NCBI RefSeq assembly: GCF_000429425.1 | Contig: NZ_AUBV01000005.1 | Location: 62,001-126,000 of the forward strand | Direction: 5' to 3' | Source of the DNA: Algoriphagus mannitolivorans DSM 15301 | Lineage (GTDB): Bacteria > Bacteroidota > Bacteroidia > Cytophagales > Cyclobacteriaceae | DNA length: 64,000 nucleotides | In this document: positions 25,291 through 34,729 of the stretch, piece by piece | Layout of the letters: each line of letters begins with the position of its first letter | Numbering within the stretch: the stretch's first letter is position 1 | Notes under the pieces: generated by a model | What the model was told of the DNA's origin: nothing | Seen by the model: the letters and a program-made list of their open reading frames with translations, nothing else | The model's database searches: none | Position numbers and translations under genes: made by a program

Positions 25291-27057
25291 TTATTTGATT
25301 TTGATTTCCTGAGGCATTCTTACCTGTACTCCTTGGTAATTTTTGAGTTTTTGGATGTCTTGGATCACTTTGTAGTTTTCTCCGAGCTTGGCTTCCAGGA
25401 CTTTCGTCTGAACCTTGTCAGAGAAATTGCTCATGAATTCCTCAAACCAAGGTTTTTTCTCAGGATAATAGACTACACGGTAATCGTCCCCGGCGCCAAT
25501 TTTTGCAGCAGCGATTTCGATGGTAGTTTCTAATCCACCCAAGACATCTACCAAGCCTCTTTCCTTGGCCTGATTTCCTGTCCAAACTCGCCCGGAGGCA
25601 ATTTTTCGAACTGAGTCAGGGTGCATGCCTCTGCCTTCAGCCACTCTGGAAATGAAGGTTTCATAGCCATCTTCCACACTGGACTGAATGATATTTCGCT
25701 CCACCTCAGTCAAAGGTCTGGTAGGATTCATAAAGTCGGAAAGTTGACCGGTAGAAACGACATCCGTGGTGATGCCCAGCTTGTCGTTGAGCAATTCTTC
25801 TACATTGAACCACAGACCGAAAATCCCAATGGATCCGGTAATGGTATTGGGCTGGGCCACAATGGTGTCCGCTGGAGCAGAAATATAATAGCCACCAGAA
25901 GCGGCTACCTCTCCCATGGACACGAAGAGAGGCTTGGCCTTTTTGGCTTCAGCCATTTCTCTCCAAATCACTTCCGAAGCTAAGATAGAACCTCCCGGAG
26001 AATTAACCCTGAGAACAATGGCTTTGATATTTTCGTCTTTTCTGGCCTTTCTGATTTCCTTGGCAAACTTTTCTGAGCTGATGACTCCGTTGACATTTCC
26101 ATCCACGATTTCACCTTCTGCTAAGATCACAGCGATTCGGTTTTTGGAAGTGATATTTTTGCTTTTGGTCAAGGAGCCCAAATCAGCCGCATTGATTGTT
26201 GGGATTTCCTCATCCTCGCCAAGGCCTAGTTTCTCTCTTAGAATGGCATGCACTTCATCCTCGTACTTAAGAGCTGTAGCCAGCCCATAAGTGACCGCAT
26301 CTTTAGGCTTTCTGACCAGCATCTCCTGATTGATTTTCATGAGGCTGTCTTTGCTCATGCCTTTGCTTTCAGCAATTCTTGTAATGGCTTCTGTATTGAT
26401 GTCTTCCAGAAAATACTGCGTTTGAAGACGATTTTCCGGACTCATTTTGTCCAAAATAAATGGTTCCACAGCACTTTTGAACTCACCCACTCGGAAGACT
26501 TCCGGTTTGATTCCGACTTTCTCGAATAATCCTTTGAAGAAAATAGATTCTGAAGAAAACCCGTTGAAATCAATTCCACCAAGAGGATTTAGATATAATT
26601 CATCCGCAACAGAGGCCAGAAAATATCCTCCCTCACCGTAAGCTTCGTCATAGGCAATAATGAATTTTCCAGATTCTTTGAAGTCCAGTAGTGCCTCCCG
26701 AAGTTCCAGGAGATTGGCCTGCCCTGCCATGATCAGACCTGCATTGAGGTAGATTCCTTTGACTTTATCATTGGTTTTGGCTTCCGCAATGGCTTTTTTC
26801 AGATTGACCAACCCGGCAGTTAATTGTTCACCGAAAGGATTTCCAAGACTGCTGAAATCAAAGTCATCGTCTGTGGTTCTTTCCACCAACATCCTTCCGT
26901 TCAATTTGAGGTGAAGAATGGAATTTTCTTTCAGTGAGACTTCCTTTTCAGATGAGGAGGCAATCATACCGATAATCCCCAAAAAAAGCAGAAAACTTAG
27001 AATGCTGAAGATGAAAAGGCCTACAATGACCGCCAGCACATTACCGAGAAATTTCAT
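25291..27057 (-). CDS. sppA: Signal peptide peptidase SppA, 67 kDa type
   Basis: The 588-residue protein has an N-terminal TM anchor (residues 7-31) and two tandem S49 peptidase domains. The catalytic Lys is in VGEFKSAVEPF (K194) of the first domain, and the nucleophile Ser in MGEVAASGGYY (S387) of the second, which is the arrangement of the E. coli SppA dimer-of-domains. It degrades cleaved signal peptides in the membrane. Also conserved are AYGEGGYFLASVADEL and PNTITGSIGIFG. Its length is normal for the 67K form. Confidence 0.94.
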   Translation of the reverse strand: MKFLGNVLAVIVGLFIFSILSFLLFLGIIGMIASSSEKEVSLKENSILHLKLNGRMLVERTTDDDFDFSSLGNPFGEQLTAGLVNLKKAIAEAKTNDKVKGIYLNAGLIMAGQANLLELREALLDFKESGKFIIAYDEAYGEGGYFLASVADELYLNPLGGIDFNGFSSESIFFKGLFEKVGIKPEVFRVGEFKSAVEPFILDKMSPENRLQTQYFLEDINTEAITRIAESKGMSKDSLMKINQEMLVRKPKDAVTYGLATALKYEDEVHAILREKLGLGEDEEIPTINAADLGSLTKSKNITSKNRIAVILAEGEIVDGNVNGVISSEKFAKEIRKARKDENIKAIVLRVNSPGGSILASEVIWREMAEAKKAKPLFVSMGEVAASGGYYISAPADTIVAQPNTITGSIGIFGLWFNVEELLNDKLGITTDVVSTGQLSDFMNPTRPLTEVERNIIQSSVEDGYETFISRVAEGRGMHPDSVRKIASGRVWTGNQAKERGLVDVLGGLETTIEIAAAKIGAGDDYRVVYYPEKKPWFEEFMSNFSDKVQTKVLEAKLGENYKVIQDIQKLKNYQGVQVRMPQEIKIK

Positions 27058-27123
27058 AGTTGAATATTTTGCCTTGAAAATAACCTAATTTGGGCTAGGA
27101 TTAAAATAAATAGCACATCGAGC

Positions 27124-27609
27124 ATGCAGAATGAAGTGGTCTTATGCCTTGGAGGGAATCAAGGAGATCGGGAAAAGTTGCTTTTTCGGGCTATTGAAGC
27201 ATTGAATGATCATTTTCAGCTGATCCGAGTTTCCAAAATTTACGAAAGTGAGGCCTGGGGAGGAGTGGCACAAGGAAATTTTTTGAATCAGGTTGCGTTG
27301 ATTTCTACCCAGTTTTCGGCTCAGGATGTCTTGGAGATTATTCAGCAAATTGAACATGATCTCGGGAGGAAAAGAGAGGATCATTGGGGGAACAGAACCA
27401 TGGATATTGATATTTTGTATTTCGGAAATGAGATTATTTCCACTCAAAATCTGAAGATCCCACATCCTTTTATTGCGGAGCGAAGATTTGTATTAGCACC
27501 TTTGGCAGATATTCTTCCCGATTTCAAAAATCCCATCACGGGCAAAACAAGCTTGGAAATGCTTCAGGAATGCCAGGACGATAGTTTGGTCGTTTTGTAC
27601 AAAAAATAA
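27124..27609 (+). CDS. folK: 2-amino-4-hydroxy-6-hydroxymethyldihydropteridine diphosphokinase
   Basis: The enzyme transfers pyrophosphate from ATP to hydroxymethyl-dihydropterin in folate synthesis. The 161-residue protein starts EVVLCLGGNQGDREKLLFRAIEAL, contains SKIYESEAWGG and the HPPK signature WGNRTMDIDILYFG with its two metal-binding Asp residues, and ends IPHPFIAERRFVLAPLADI. The length is normal for a stand-alone FolK. It shares a short 66-base spacer with the divergent sppA. Confidence 0.95.
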   Translation: MQNEVVLCLGGNQGDREKLLFRAIEALNDHFQLIRVSKIYESEAWGGVAQGNFLNQVALISTQFSAQDVLEIIQQIEHDLGRKREDHWGNRTMDIDILYFGNEIISTQNLKIPHPFIAERRFVLAPLADILPDFKNPITGKTSLEMLQECQDDSLVVLYKK

Positions 27610-27632
27610 ATCCCGCCTTTTGAGCGGGATTT
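27608..27632. terminator. Bidirectional terminator between folK and fabD
   Basis: AAATCCCGC (27608-27616) and GCGGGATTT (27624-27632) form a perfect 9-bp stem with a 7-base loop. It overlaps the last base pair or two of the folK stop codon and lies 5 bases from the convergent fabD stop. A-runs and T-runs flank it on both sides, so it can serve both strands. Confidence 0.85.
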
Positions 27633-27637
27633 GAAGT

Positions 27638-28513
27638 TTAGACACCGGATACCTCAGCTTCCGGATGGATTTTTTTCACCAATCCCTGTAATACTTTGCC
27701 AGGACCGCATTCTACAAAATGCGTGGCACCGTCTTTCACCATGTTTTGAACAGATTGAGTCCATTTCACAGGAGCCGTCAGTTGGGCTATTAGATTTGCC
27801 TTGATTTCATTGACATCCGAAATGGCAGTAGTGCTCACATTTTGGTAAACAGGACAGCTTGGGGTGCTGAATTGAGTCGCTTCGATAGCCTTTTGGAGTT
27901 TCTCGCGTGCGGGTTCCATTAAAGGAGAGTGGAATGCTCCGCCTACCGGAAGTGGTAAGGCTCTTTTGGCACCAGCAGCCTTCATTTTTTCGCAGGCGAT
28001 TTCGATGCCTTTGTTGTAGCCTGAAATTACCAATTGCCCAGGGCAGTTGTAGTTTGCAGGAACGACAATTTCGTCGGTGATTTCGGTACAGATTTCTTCT
28101 ACTTTTTCATCTGGAAGACCCAAGATGGCCGCCATGGTGGAAGGATTTATTTCGCAGGCCTCCTGCATTGCCATTGCCCGCTGATAAACCAGCTTCAGTC
28201 CATCCTCAAAGGCCAGGGCTCCATTGGCCACCAAAGCAGAAAATTCTCCCAAAGAATGACCTGCGACCATGTCGGGAGCAAAGTCAGGGGTAGTTTTAGC
28301 TAGGACGACGGAATGCAAAAAGATCGCAGGTTGGGTGACTTTGGTCTGCTTTAGCTCTTCTTCGGTTCCTTCAAACATGATATCAGTGATCCGGAATCCC
28401 AAAATTTCATTCGCCTTCTCGAAAAGCGCTTTTGCTTCGGCATTTTCTTCGTAAAGGGATTTTCCCATACCTGGGAACTGGGCGCCTTGGCCCGGGAAAA
28501 CAAATGCTTTCAT
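27638..28513 (-). CDS. fabD: ACP S-malonyltransferase FabD
   Basis: The enzyme loads malonyl groups onto acyl carrier protein for fatty acid synthesis. The 291-residue protein starts KAFVFPGQGAQFPGMGKSLYE, has the nucleophile Ser in GHSLGE (S87) with VANGALAF after it, and the catalytic His in GGAFHSPLMEP (H195). QPAIFLHSVVL gives the typical N-terminal half. The size is slightly below the usual 300-310 residues but all motifs are present. It sits apart from other fab genes in this window. Confidence 0.95.
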   Translation of the reverse strand: MKAFVFPGQGAQFPGMGKSLYEENAEAKALFEKANEILGFRITDIMFEGTEEELKQTKVTQPAIFLHSVVLAKTTPDFAPDMVAGHSLGEFSALVANGALAFEDGLKLVYQRAMAMQEACEINPSTMAAILGLPDEKVEEICTEITDEIVVPANYNCPGQLVISGYNKGIEIACEKMKAAGAKRALPLPVGGAFHSPLMEPAREKLQKAIEATQFSTPSCPVYQNVSTTAISDVNEIKANLIAQLTAPVKWTQSVQNMVKDGATHFVECGPGKVLQGLVKKIHPEAEVSGV

Positions 28514-28565
28514 TGATCGATGATTTTTGACAGTTCAAATATAGGTCTTTTGGATAAACTCGAGT

Positions 28566-29492
28566 TCAAACTCTGTCTGCCCAAGCAAAGTGCTCCTCCA
28601 GGATTGATTGATGGTTTTCCCTTAGCCATTGCAGAAAGGCTGCGGATGCGGGGGAGAGTTTTTTGGACTTTAGCCAGATTAAGTTCCACTCGGCCTCCAA
28701 TGGAAACCCGGGCGCAGGAAGGGTCTCGATAAGGTTGTCTTCCAATTCTTTTGGCATGGAAAAAACGGAAAGAACCGATACTCCTAAACCGGCCATGACA
28801 GCATGTTTTGCCCCTTCATTCGTAGAGAATTCCATTTTTCGCTTAATCTGGATTTGGTGTTCCGAAAAATAATTTTCCATCATAGTCCGGGTTCCAGAGC
28901 CTTTCTCACGAAGAATAAAGGGGATGTTTTCCCAGTTTCCTTGGTTAATCTCTTTCAGATAAGCAGCCTTCTTTTTTGGGGCACAGGCCATGACCCAGGT
29001 GTTTTTGACCAAGGAAAATTTCTCGATAGAAATATTCTCCGGTAAAATGGATACCAGCGCGAGGTCCAGGCTGTTGTCAAGCAATTCCCGAATTACTTGG
29101 CCTCTGTTGGAGACTTCAAGGCTGATTTCAATTTGTGGGTGCTTATTCATGAAGTCGGCCATGATGTAGGGAATGATGTATTTTCCAGTAGAGACCGAAG
29201 AAATCCTGATTTTTCCTCCTAGAAGTCCATCGATTTCCATGTTCTTTTGCTGAATTCGGTCCATTTCTTCGAAGATTCTTCGAGAAGATTCTGCGATTTC
29301 CTGCCCAAAATCAGTCAGAAAGATTTTTTTTCGGACTATTTCAAAGAGTGGGGCAGAGAACTGGTCCTGAAGGTTTTTCAACTGGATGGACACCCCTGGT
29401 TGGGTTAGATGTAGGGCTTCGGCGGCTCTGGTGAGACTTTTATTTTCCACGACCGAAAGGAAAATCCGGAGCTGCTGCAAAGTAAGGTTCAT
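28566..29492 (-). CDS. LysR-family transcriptional regulator
   Basis: The 308-residue protein has the LysR helix-turn-helix at residues 2-60 (LQQLRIFLSVVENKSLTRAAEALH, then LTQPGVSIQLKNLQDQF), and an effector domain with two lobes (IRISSVSTGKYIIPYIMADFM, LDLALVSILPENI). It is divergent from an SbtA-type bicarbonate permease with 69 bases between, and there are LysR-like palindromes in that gap. LysR relatives such as CmpR and CcmR control inorganic carbon uptake genes in cyanobacteria, so a carbon-status sensor is a reasonable guess. Confidence 0.92.
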   Translation of the reverse strand: MNLTLQQLRIFLSVVENKSLTRAAEALHLTQPGVSIQLKNLQDQFSAPLFEIVRKKIFLTDFGQEIAESSRRIFEEMDRIQQKNMEIDGLLGGKIRISSVSTGKYIIPYIMADFMNKHPQIEISLEVSNRGQVIRELLDNSLDLALVSILPENISIEKFSLVKNTWVMACAPKKKAAYLKEINQGNWENIPFILREKGSGTRTMMENYFSEHQIQIKRKMEFSTNEGAKHAVMAGLGVSVLSVFSMPKELEDNLIETLPAPGFPLEAEWNLIWLKSKKLSPASAAFLQWLRENHQSILEEHFAWADRV

Positions 29493-29506
29493 AAGTATTT
29501 GTTATG
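29490..29506. promoter_or_regulatory. LysR-type box overlapping the regulator's start codon
   Basis: CATAA and TTATG flank 7 bases (29490-29506), and the central part obeys the T-N11-A rule of LysR binding sites (T at 29492, A at 29504). Autorepression of the lysR gene would fit, since the site covers its ATG. Confidence 0.5.
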
Positions 29507-29515
29507 ACTGAAAAA

Positions 29516-29535
29516 ATAATATAAATTTTTATTAT
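29516..29535. promoter_or_regulatory. AT-rich palindrome in the lysR-sbtA divergent promoter region
   Basis: A 20-base near-perfect palindrome (ATAAT at 29516-29520, ATTAT at 29531-29535, core AAATTT) has only one mismatched pair. It lies midway between the two divergent starts, where an activator site for the permease gene would be. AT-rich DNA makes chance symmetry more likely, so this is tentative. Confidence 0.4.
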
Positions 29536-29561
29536 GTAAAAAGCCATATCATCTTTGCAGC

Positions 29562-30524
29562 ATGGATTTTCAAATACTGATCAACAATCTGACTAACCCT
29601 AGTCTACTGTTCTTTGTCCTAGGTATTCTTGCAGTTCGCTTCAAAAGTGACTTGGAGATTCCGGCCACCAGTGCCAAGTTTATCGCGCTTTACCTCATGT
29701 TGTCCATTGGATTTAAAGGTGGACAAGAACTTTCCCATAGCGAATTCAATGCGGGAATCCTTTGGGCCTTGTTGTTTGGATTAGTGCTTTCGGGAAGTAT
29801 TCCTTTCTATACCTTCTTTATCCTCAAAAAACGCTTGGGCGTAGCCAATGCAGCGGCGATTTCAGCGGCGTATGGGTCAATTTCTGCAGTCACTTTCGTG
29901 GCGGCAGTTTCATTTTTGGAAATCCAGGGAAGTACCTTTGGAGGGCATATGGTGGCAGTAATGGCACTCATGGAAGCTCCTGCAATTATTTCAGGGGTGA
30001 TTTTATTGAGGAAATATTCTGAGCGGCAATCTGAGGAAGGAGGATTAAAACAAATTATAATCCATGCGGTGACCAATAGCTCGGTGTTTTTGATCCTTGG
30101 AAGTTTGGTCATCGGATTGATAGCTGATGAGCAACAAGCCGAAGGGATTAAGCCCTTTGTAACGGATATTTTCAAAGGATTCTTGGCAGTGTTTCTCCTG
30201 GACATGGGGATCAACAGTGGGAGAAAATTGAAATCCTTTTTCAAAACAGGTTACTTCTCTGCCATTTTCGCCATTGTAGTTCCTTTGATTAATGGCTGTG
30301 CAGTGGCAGTGCTCAGTGGATGGATTAGTACAGAACCGGGAGACCGATTGATTTTTGCAATTCTTGCTGCTTCGGCTTCCTACATCGCAGTACCTGCTGC
30401 GATGAAGTTGGCCAATCCCGAAGCAGATGAGGGGCTATATGTTCCAATGGCTCTTGCGATCACTTTCCCATTCAACATCACCTTCGGGATGCCGCTTTAT
30501 TGGATGATAATTCAGGTAATCTAA
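29562..30524 (+). CDS. Sodium-dependent bicarbonate transport family permease (SbtA-like)
   Basis: The 320-residue membrane protein has about ten TM helices and the SbtA family pattern: SIGFKGGQEL, ANAAAISAAYGSISAVTFVAAVSFLE, the signature FGGHMVAVMALMEAPAIISG, and ILAASASYIAVPAAMKLANPEAD near the end. SbtA imports bicarbonate with sodium in cyanobacteria. In a heterotroph it could feed carboxylases such as biotin-dependent anaplerotic enzymes. A PII-like SbtB is not present next to it. A LysR gene is divergent. The stop overlaps the convergent DCC gene by a few bases. Confidence 0.88.
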   Translation: MDFQILINNLTNPSLLFFVLGILAVRFKSDLEIPATSAKFIALYLMLSIGFKGGQELSHSEFNAGILWALLFGLVLSGSIPFYTFFILKKRLGVANAAAISAAYGSISAVTFVAAVSFLEIQGSTFGGHMVAVMALMEAPAIISGVILLRKYSERQSEEGGLKQIIIHAVTNSSVFLILGSLVIGLIADEQQAEGIKPFVTDIFKGFLAVFLLDMGINSGRKLKSFFKTGYFSAIFAIVVPLINGCAVAVLSGWISTEPGDRLIFAILAASASYIAVPAAMKLANPEADEGLYVPMALAITFPFNITFGMPLYWMIIQVI

Positions 30525-30940
30525 AGCTGAATTTTATCCAGGGTTAAGAATTTTGCTTTTTCCTCCGGAGTTGGAATTCGGCAGGTGTTCTTTTTCCCAA
30601 ACCATCGGTACCTGTTTTTTCCGATCCAGTCATAAACCGGATCCCGCAAAAAGGCCGGAATAAAAATAAAGCCATAAAATAAAGGCCACAGCCCTGAAAG
30701 ATTTTTCGCAATTTTCAGGGCTGCGGTGCTTCTGAAGAAGATTTTTTCATTTTCCACCACGACCAAAGAATCCAGGTAATCAGGTTTGGCCTGATATCTT
30801 GCAAGAATAGCTTTTCCAGGTTCTTCCTGAAGCGCACCAACCAAAAACCGGTTGCTTTTGTCCCGCTTCAGAATAAAGTCAATGGACGAATTGCAAAGGT
30901 TGCAGACCCCATCAAATAGAATGATGGATTTCTGGTTCAT
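30521..30940 (-). CDS. DCC-family thiol-disulfide oxidoreductase
   Basis: The 139-residue protein has the DCC family start SIILFDGVCNLCNSSIDFILKRD with two Cys in the motif CNLC, resembling a thioredoxin-like redox site, and the later segment GLWPLFYGFIFIPAFLRDPVYDWIGKNRYRWFG. The family is related to thioredoxins by fold and its role is unclear. The start overlaps the stop of the large surface protein gene by 4 bases, so it is expressed from the same message. Confidence 0.88.
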   Translation of the reverse strand: MNQKSIILFDGVCNLCNSSIDFILKRDKSNRFLVGALQEEPGKAILARYQAKPDYLDSLVVVENEKIFFRSTAALKIAKNLSGLWPLFYGFIFIPAFLRDPVYDWIGKNRYRWFGKKNTCRIPTPEEKAKFLTLDKIQL

Positions 30941-33717
30941 CGAAGAATCTGGATAGTTCCTTTGAGTTCTCGTTCCTTCTGGCTAGGATCCAAAACATCG
31001 AAGTACACTCTTCCTGAATAGAAATAGGTTCCTGCAGGAAGTTCATTTCCGTTTTGATCTCTTCCATCCCAGCGGATGAAAACATCATTTTCATTGCTTT
31101 GAAGGCTGTTGTAGCGGAATACTTCTGCCCCCCAACGGTTGACAATGAATATCTCCACTCCATTCACAAATCTTGGACACGCCGAGAATGGATTGTCAAA
31201 GGCCATGAAGCTGTCATTGATTCCATCTCCGTTTGGAGTGAATGCATTTGGAAGATTGTAAACTGGGCAGTTGTCCACGCATACTACATTGCTTGGTTCA
31301 CTTTCATTTCCTGATCGGTCAACGGCAGTGATGTAATAGCATCCTCGGTAATTTGGAAGATTGGAAATTCGGGTAGCGGTCTGGATATTGGGGTATTGTC
31401 CTACTAGATTAAAGGTGCCATCTTCACCCTCAGGCGTGAAATACAAGCGATATCCGCTGAGTTCGTCATCACAGTCTCCTGAGAAATTAGGCTCCCAGCT
31501 CAAATCATGCACATAATTGTTTTGACCACAAGGCTGCTCTGCCACAAAGGCGGAACATTCAGGACCTTCGAAGGTCAACACAGGAGGGCAAGGCAAGCGA
31601 TTGTCATCAGGTTTGGCGCAAGTGATTTGGGATTTGTTTTCCAATGGGTAAACCAATCCATCCACATTGTAGGCACCCTTCGTGATGACATAATAACAGT
31701 ACTCCAGGTCCTTTTTGAGAGCAACTCCATTGAAACTACCGTCATCCAAGTATTTGAAGCCATTCGTGGTCACATCGACTTCAGCGATTTTCTCAAATAT
31801 AGTTTCATTGGAAGCCTGAGGATCAGTTCTGTTTCTCCAGACTTCATGCTTGTACTGAGATATTTCATTATTCCAAGGAACGTTGAAAGACCATTTCAAC
31901 TCGATAGCCTCATTGATGATCGTTGGCTCCAGTCTCACAGAAGAAGCTGTGGAGGAGGTGTCCACCCTGGTATTTTGATCCAGCAGGACTACTTTATAAT
32001 TGTAGACCAAATTTTCAGTGTTCAGTCCGGTATCCGTGAATAAGGTATCAGCCATAATCCCCAGAGAAGTTCGATTCTGAGTCCCGGTAAACCCTTCGCT
32101 CCTCAACAATTCATAGGAATATGGTCCTGGAAACTGAGTCTTGTCGATGTCATAGGGAGGAGTCCACTTAATGAATATTTGCCCAGTTTGGGTGTCTGTG
32201 GCCTCTATGCTGACATTGGTAATGATCGGTACATTGACATCTATAGTGATACAGATTTCTTCTGAGACGATACTTTCCCCGGATCTAGGAGCCGGATAAG
32301 CGGCGACCAGTCGGTAGCAATAGGTATTGCCTGGGGCAAGTCCTTCTCCGCTATTGAGATCTGTAAAAGAGAAGGTTTGCATATCGGTAATCCCGACTAA
32401 GGTATATCCTGGGCGAATCCCTGTTTCGCAGGAGTCAGGCACATAAGGGTCCGAGTTGATTCTTCTCCAGATTTGCATTTCAGAAGCCGAGTTGGCACAG
32501 ACATAAGGATCCCAATTAAGTTCTACTGTTCTGCCGGGTTGCTGGACTAATTCGTCCCAAACCGGAGGAGGACCGACTATTTTAATTCTCCAAGTTTGGA
32601 TATCTACCAATGAAGGCCCTGACCTAGGTCTATCAGAAATCCGGACCCGCACCTCGTATTCTCTTGCCCTAACATGGTTGCAGACAGTTTGCCATCTGAA
32701 ATTCACAATTCCCGGCTGTGGCTGGAAGGTGTTTTTGGGAGAATAATCTGCTGGAGATGTGTTGATGGAAATTGGTTCTCCAAAAATTTCAATTTTGATG
32801 GGGTCACCATCAGGATCGGACCCTTGGATGATTTCTTGGATATTAGTGCCTGCTTCCACGCATAGGTCAGGAGGTAAGATCAGCACCGGACGCCTGTTAT
32901 TCGAATTTTCGATAATAATCTGCATGTCCCGGACCACATAGCCAATCTGCTGATAAACTCCGTTTATTTTCCTCCATTCGATGATCCTGAAAGCAATGTT
33001 AAATTGCCCAGCAGTCCCGGGAGCATCCCAAATCATATCTCCAAAAACCGGATCAATGTCCAGGAAGGCTGGAGTTGACCCATCTTCCTTATTTCTGCTG
33101 AATTCCGGGCTGGCAGGACTTCTATAGTTATTAACCTCCCGTTGAAAGGCTTGCTTGGGTCGGTCCATGATGTAAGAAAGGCTGTCTCCATCTGGATCAT
33201 ATGCACCCGGATTATGGATATAGCGGACATTTACTGCGCCGTTATCTACTGGCGGAATGGTCAATACCGGAGAATTATTCACTCCTATAAAAGGGTCAAT
33301 GGTAATTTCGGTTTCTACATAAAAGGGAGTTTCTACCGAATTGTCCATATTCAGGGTCAGGTCATTCCGGTTTTGTTCCAAAAATCGAATCTTATACTTT
33401 CCTGGGCCTTGAAAGGTGTGGGTGATCACGAAGGTGTTTTTCTCAATTTGATTTCCCAAGTCTTCTACCAAAGAAAAAGCACTTTCAGTATTGAGTCCTT
33501 CCACAATTCTTCCATCCCCAAAATTGATGGTACCTGGGCCAAAAACTACGCTGGACCTGGTATCAGTATAGCCGACTACTGTAATTCGGTAGGTAAGGGT
33601 CTGAACAGAGATCCGCTCTGCGATAATTTCACCCGCTCTGATATGGGTAGCGTAAGATTCAGTGATAAACCCTAGTATGGAGAATAAAAATGCGAGTAGC
33701 GGAAGTTTAAGCTTCAT
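30937..33717 (-). CDS. Large secreted protein with gliding-motility-type C-terminal sorting domain
   Basis: This 926-residue protein has a signal peptide (LPLLAFLFSILGFITESYA, cut before THI). The N-terminal part has PKD/cadherin-like segments (TINFGDGRIVEGL, DPDGDSLSYI, GSDPDGDPIKIEI). The middle has fibronectin type III-like modules (ELNWDPYVCANSASEMQIW, IFIKWTPPYDIDKT, IELKWSFNVPWNNEI, DLSWEPNFSGDC). The last 90 residues are the gliding motility C-terminal domain (NLPNAFTPNGDGINDSF, GVEIFIVNRWGAEVFR, WDGRDQNGNELPAGTYFY), the type B signal for type IX secretion. It is predicted to be secreted and held at the cell surface, perhaps as an adhesin. Confidence 0.92.
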   Translation of the reverse strand: MKLKLPLLAFLFSILGFITESYATHIRAGEIIAERISVQTLTYRITVVGYTDTRSSVVFGPGTINFGDGRIVEGLNTESAFSLVEDLGNQIEKNTFVITHTFQGPGKYKIRFLEQNRNDLTLNMDNSVETPFYVETEITIDPFIGVNNSPVLTIPPVDNGAVNVRYIHNPGAYDPDGDSLSYIMDRPKQAFQREVNNYRSPASPEFSRNKEDGSTPAFLDIDPVFGDMIWDAPGTAGQFNIAFRIIEWRKINGVYQQIGYVVRDMQIIIENSNNRRPVLILPPDLCVEAGTNIQEIIQGSDPDGDPIKIEIFGEPISINTSPADYSPKNTFQPQPGIVNFRWQTVCNHVRAREYEVRVRISDRPRSGPSLVDIQTWRIKIVGPPPVWDELVQQPGRTVELNWDPYVCANSASEMQIWRRINSDPYVPDSCETGIRPGYTLVGITDMQTFSFTDLNSGEGLAPGNTYCYRLVAAYPAPRSGESIVSEEICITIDVNVPIITNVSIEATDTQTGQIFIKWTPPYDIDKTQFPGPYSYELLRSEGFTGTQNRTSLGIMADTLFTDTGLNTENLVYNYKVVLLDQNTRVDTSSTASSVRLEPTIINEAIELKWSFNVPWNNEISQYKHEVWRNRTDPQASNETIFEKIAEVDVTTNGFKYLDDGSFNGVALKKDLEYCYYVITKGAYNVDGLVYPLENKSQITCAKPDDNRLPCPPVLTFEGPECSAFVAEQPCGQNNYVHDLSWEPNFSGDCDDELSGYRLYFTPEGEDGTFNLVGQYPNIQTATRISNLPNYRGCYYITAVDRSGNESEPSNVVCVDNCPVYNLPNAFTPNGDGINDSFMAFDNPFSACPRFVNGVEIFIVNRWGAEVFRYNSLQSNENDVFIRWDGRDQNGNELPAGTYFYSGRVYFDVLDPSQKERELKGTIQILR

Positions 33718-34034
33718 GTGGTTCTGCTTTGGTCTTTGTTTTTGAAAAACGCCTCTGCCCAGTTAAAAGTTACTTGAGTAGGGACAGTATTTCTACTTCT
33801 TTACTAATTAACTAGAAGAAAAGAGATTTTCCAGAGTTTTTCAAACAATAAAAATAAACAGCCTGTTGGGAAGTCAGAGAATAATTTTGGAAAACCTAGG
33901 GTCCAATCTTATTTAGAACCAATTAAAATAGATGTGTGGTATGGGATTCGATTGTTTGCTGTTGCTCCCGCGTGTAAATTTGGCGGCAACAATCAAGCAA
34001 AAGAATTTCGTTTTAAACTAATCCTAAAACCTGT
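33718..34034. other. Intergenic region between the surface protein gene and sdh
   Basis: These 317 bases hold no open frame that looks like a gene. The right half contains the sdh promoter at 33952-33982. GATTGTT (33950-33956) and AACAATC (33989-33995) form an inverted pair that brackets the -7 box, a possible regulator site. The left half is the upstream region of the minus-strand surface protein gene. I see no convincing promoter box there. Confidence 0.6.
33952..33982 (+). promoter_or_regulatory. Promoter of the sdhCAB operon
   Basis: TTG (33952-33954), 20 bases, then TAAATTTG (33975-33982), a full match to the Bacteroidota consensus TAnnTTTG. Transcription would begin near 33989, about 45 bases before the sdhC start. 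Confidence 0.6.
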
Positions 34035-34715
34035 ATGAGTTGGGTTACAAAAACCTTAAGCAGCACACTGGGTCGAAAACTAATCATGGCCTTGACGGGT
34101 CTATTTCTGATCCTATTCCTTACCGGACACGTTTCCGGCAACCTGCTTCTTTTCAAAGGAGATGGTGGCGAGGCATTTAATATCTATGCCAAGTTTATGA
34201 CTACCAATCCCGCGGTAAAGTTGCTTTCTTACCTCACCTACATTTCAGTAATAGCCCACGTGATCTACTCGATCATTTTGACACAGATGAACAAGTCTGC
34301 TCGTCCAGTGGGATATTCAGAATCCAAGGCTTCCACCAATAGCACTTGGTCTTCCAGAAACATGGGTGTTTTAGGCACAATAATCTTGATTTTCCTCGTA
34401 GTCCACCTTCAGGGATTTTGGGCACAGATGCATTGGGGAGAAATTCCGACGGTGACTTATGAAGGAGAGGAATACAAAGACTTGTACCTGATTGTTTCAG
34501 AAGCATTCAAGCAAGAATGGCTCGTGGCGCTTTACGTGATTTCCATGGGTTTCTTGGGTTATCACCTGTCTCATGGCTTCTCTTCAGCCTTCCAGACTTT
34601 GGGCTTGAACCATAAGAAGTACACTCCGGCAATCAAAACCATAGGGAAGCTTTACTGCATTGTGGTTCCAGTATTGTTCGCTTCGATGCCGCTTTACATT
34701 TATTTCACTAGCTAA
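34035..34715 (+). CDS. sdhC: Succinate dehydrogenase cytochrome b subunit
   Basis: The 226-residue membrane protein is the single large cytochrome b558 type found in Bacteroidota, Bacillus and epsilonproteobacteria, with five TM helices and heme-ligand His residues in [36 protein letters not shown] and [16 protein letters not shown]. It anchors the flavoprotein and iron-sulfur subunits and passes electrons to menaquinone. The start [15 protein letters not shown] matches the family. It is the first gene of sdhCAB, 14 bases before sdhA. Confidence 0.94.
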   Translation: MSWVTKTLSSTLGRKLIMALTGLFLILFLTGHVSGNLLLFKGDGGEAFNIYAKFMTTNPAVKLLSYLTYISVIAHVIYSIILTQMNKSARPVGYSESKASTNSTWSSRNMGVLGTIILIFLVVHLQGFWAQMHWGEIPTVTYEGEEYKDLYLIVSEAFKQEWLVALYVISMGFLGYHLSHGFSSAFQTLGLNHKKYTPAIKTIGKLYCIVVPVLFASMPLYIYFTS

Positions 34716-34729
34716 TCTATCGTCACACT

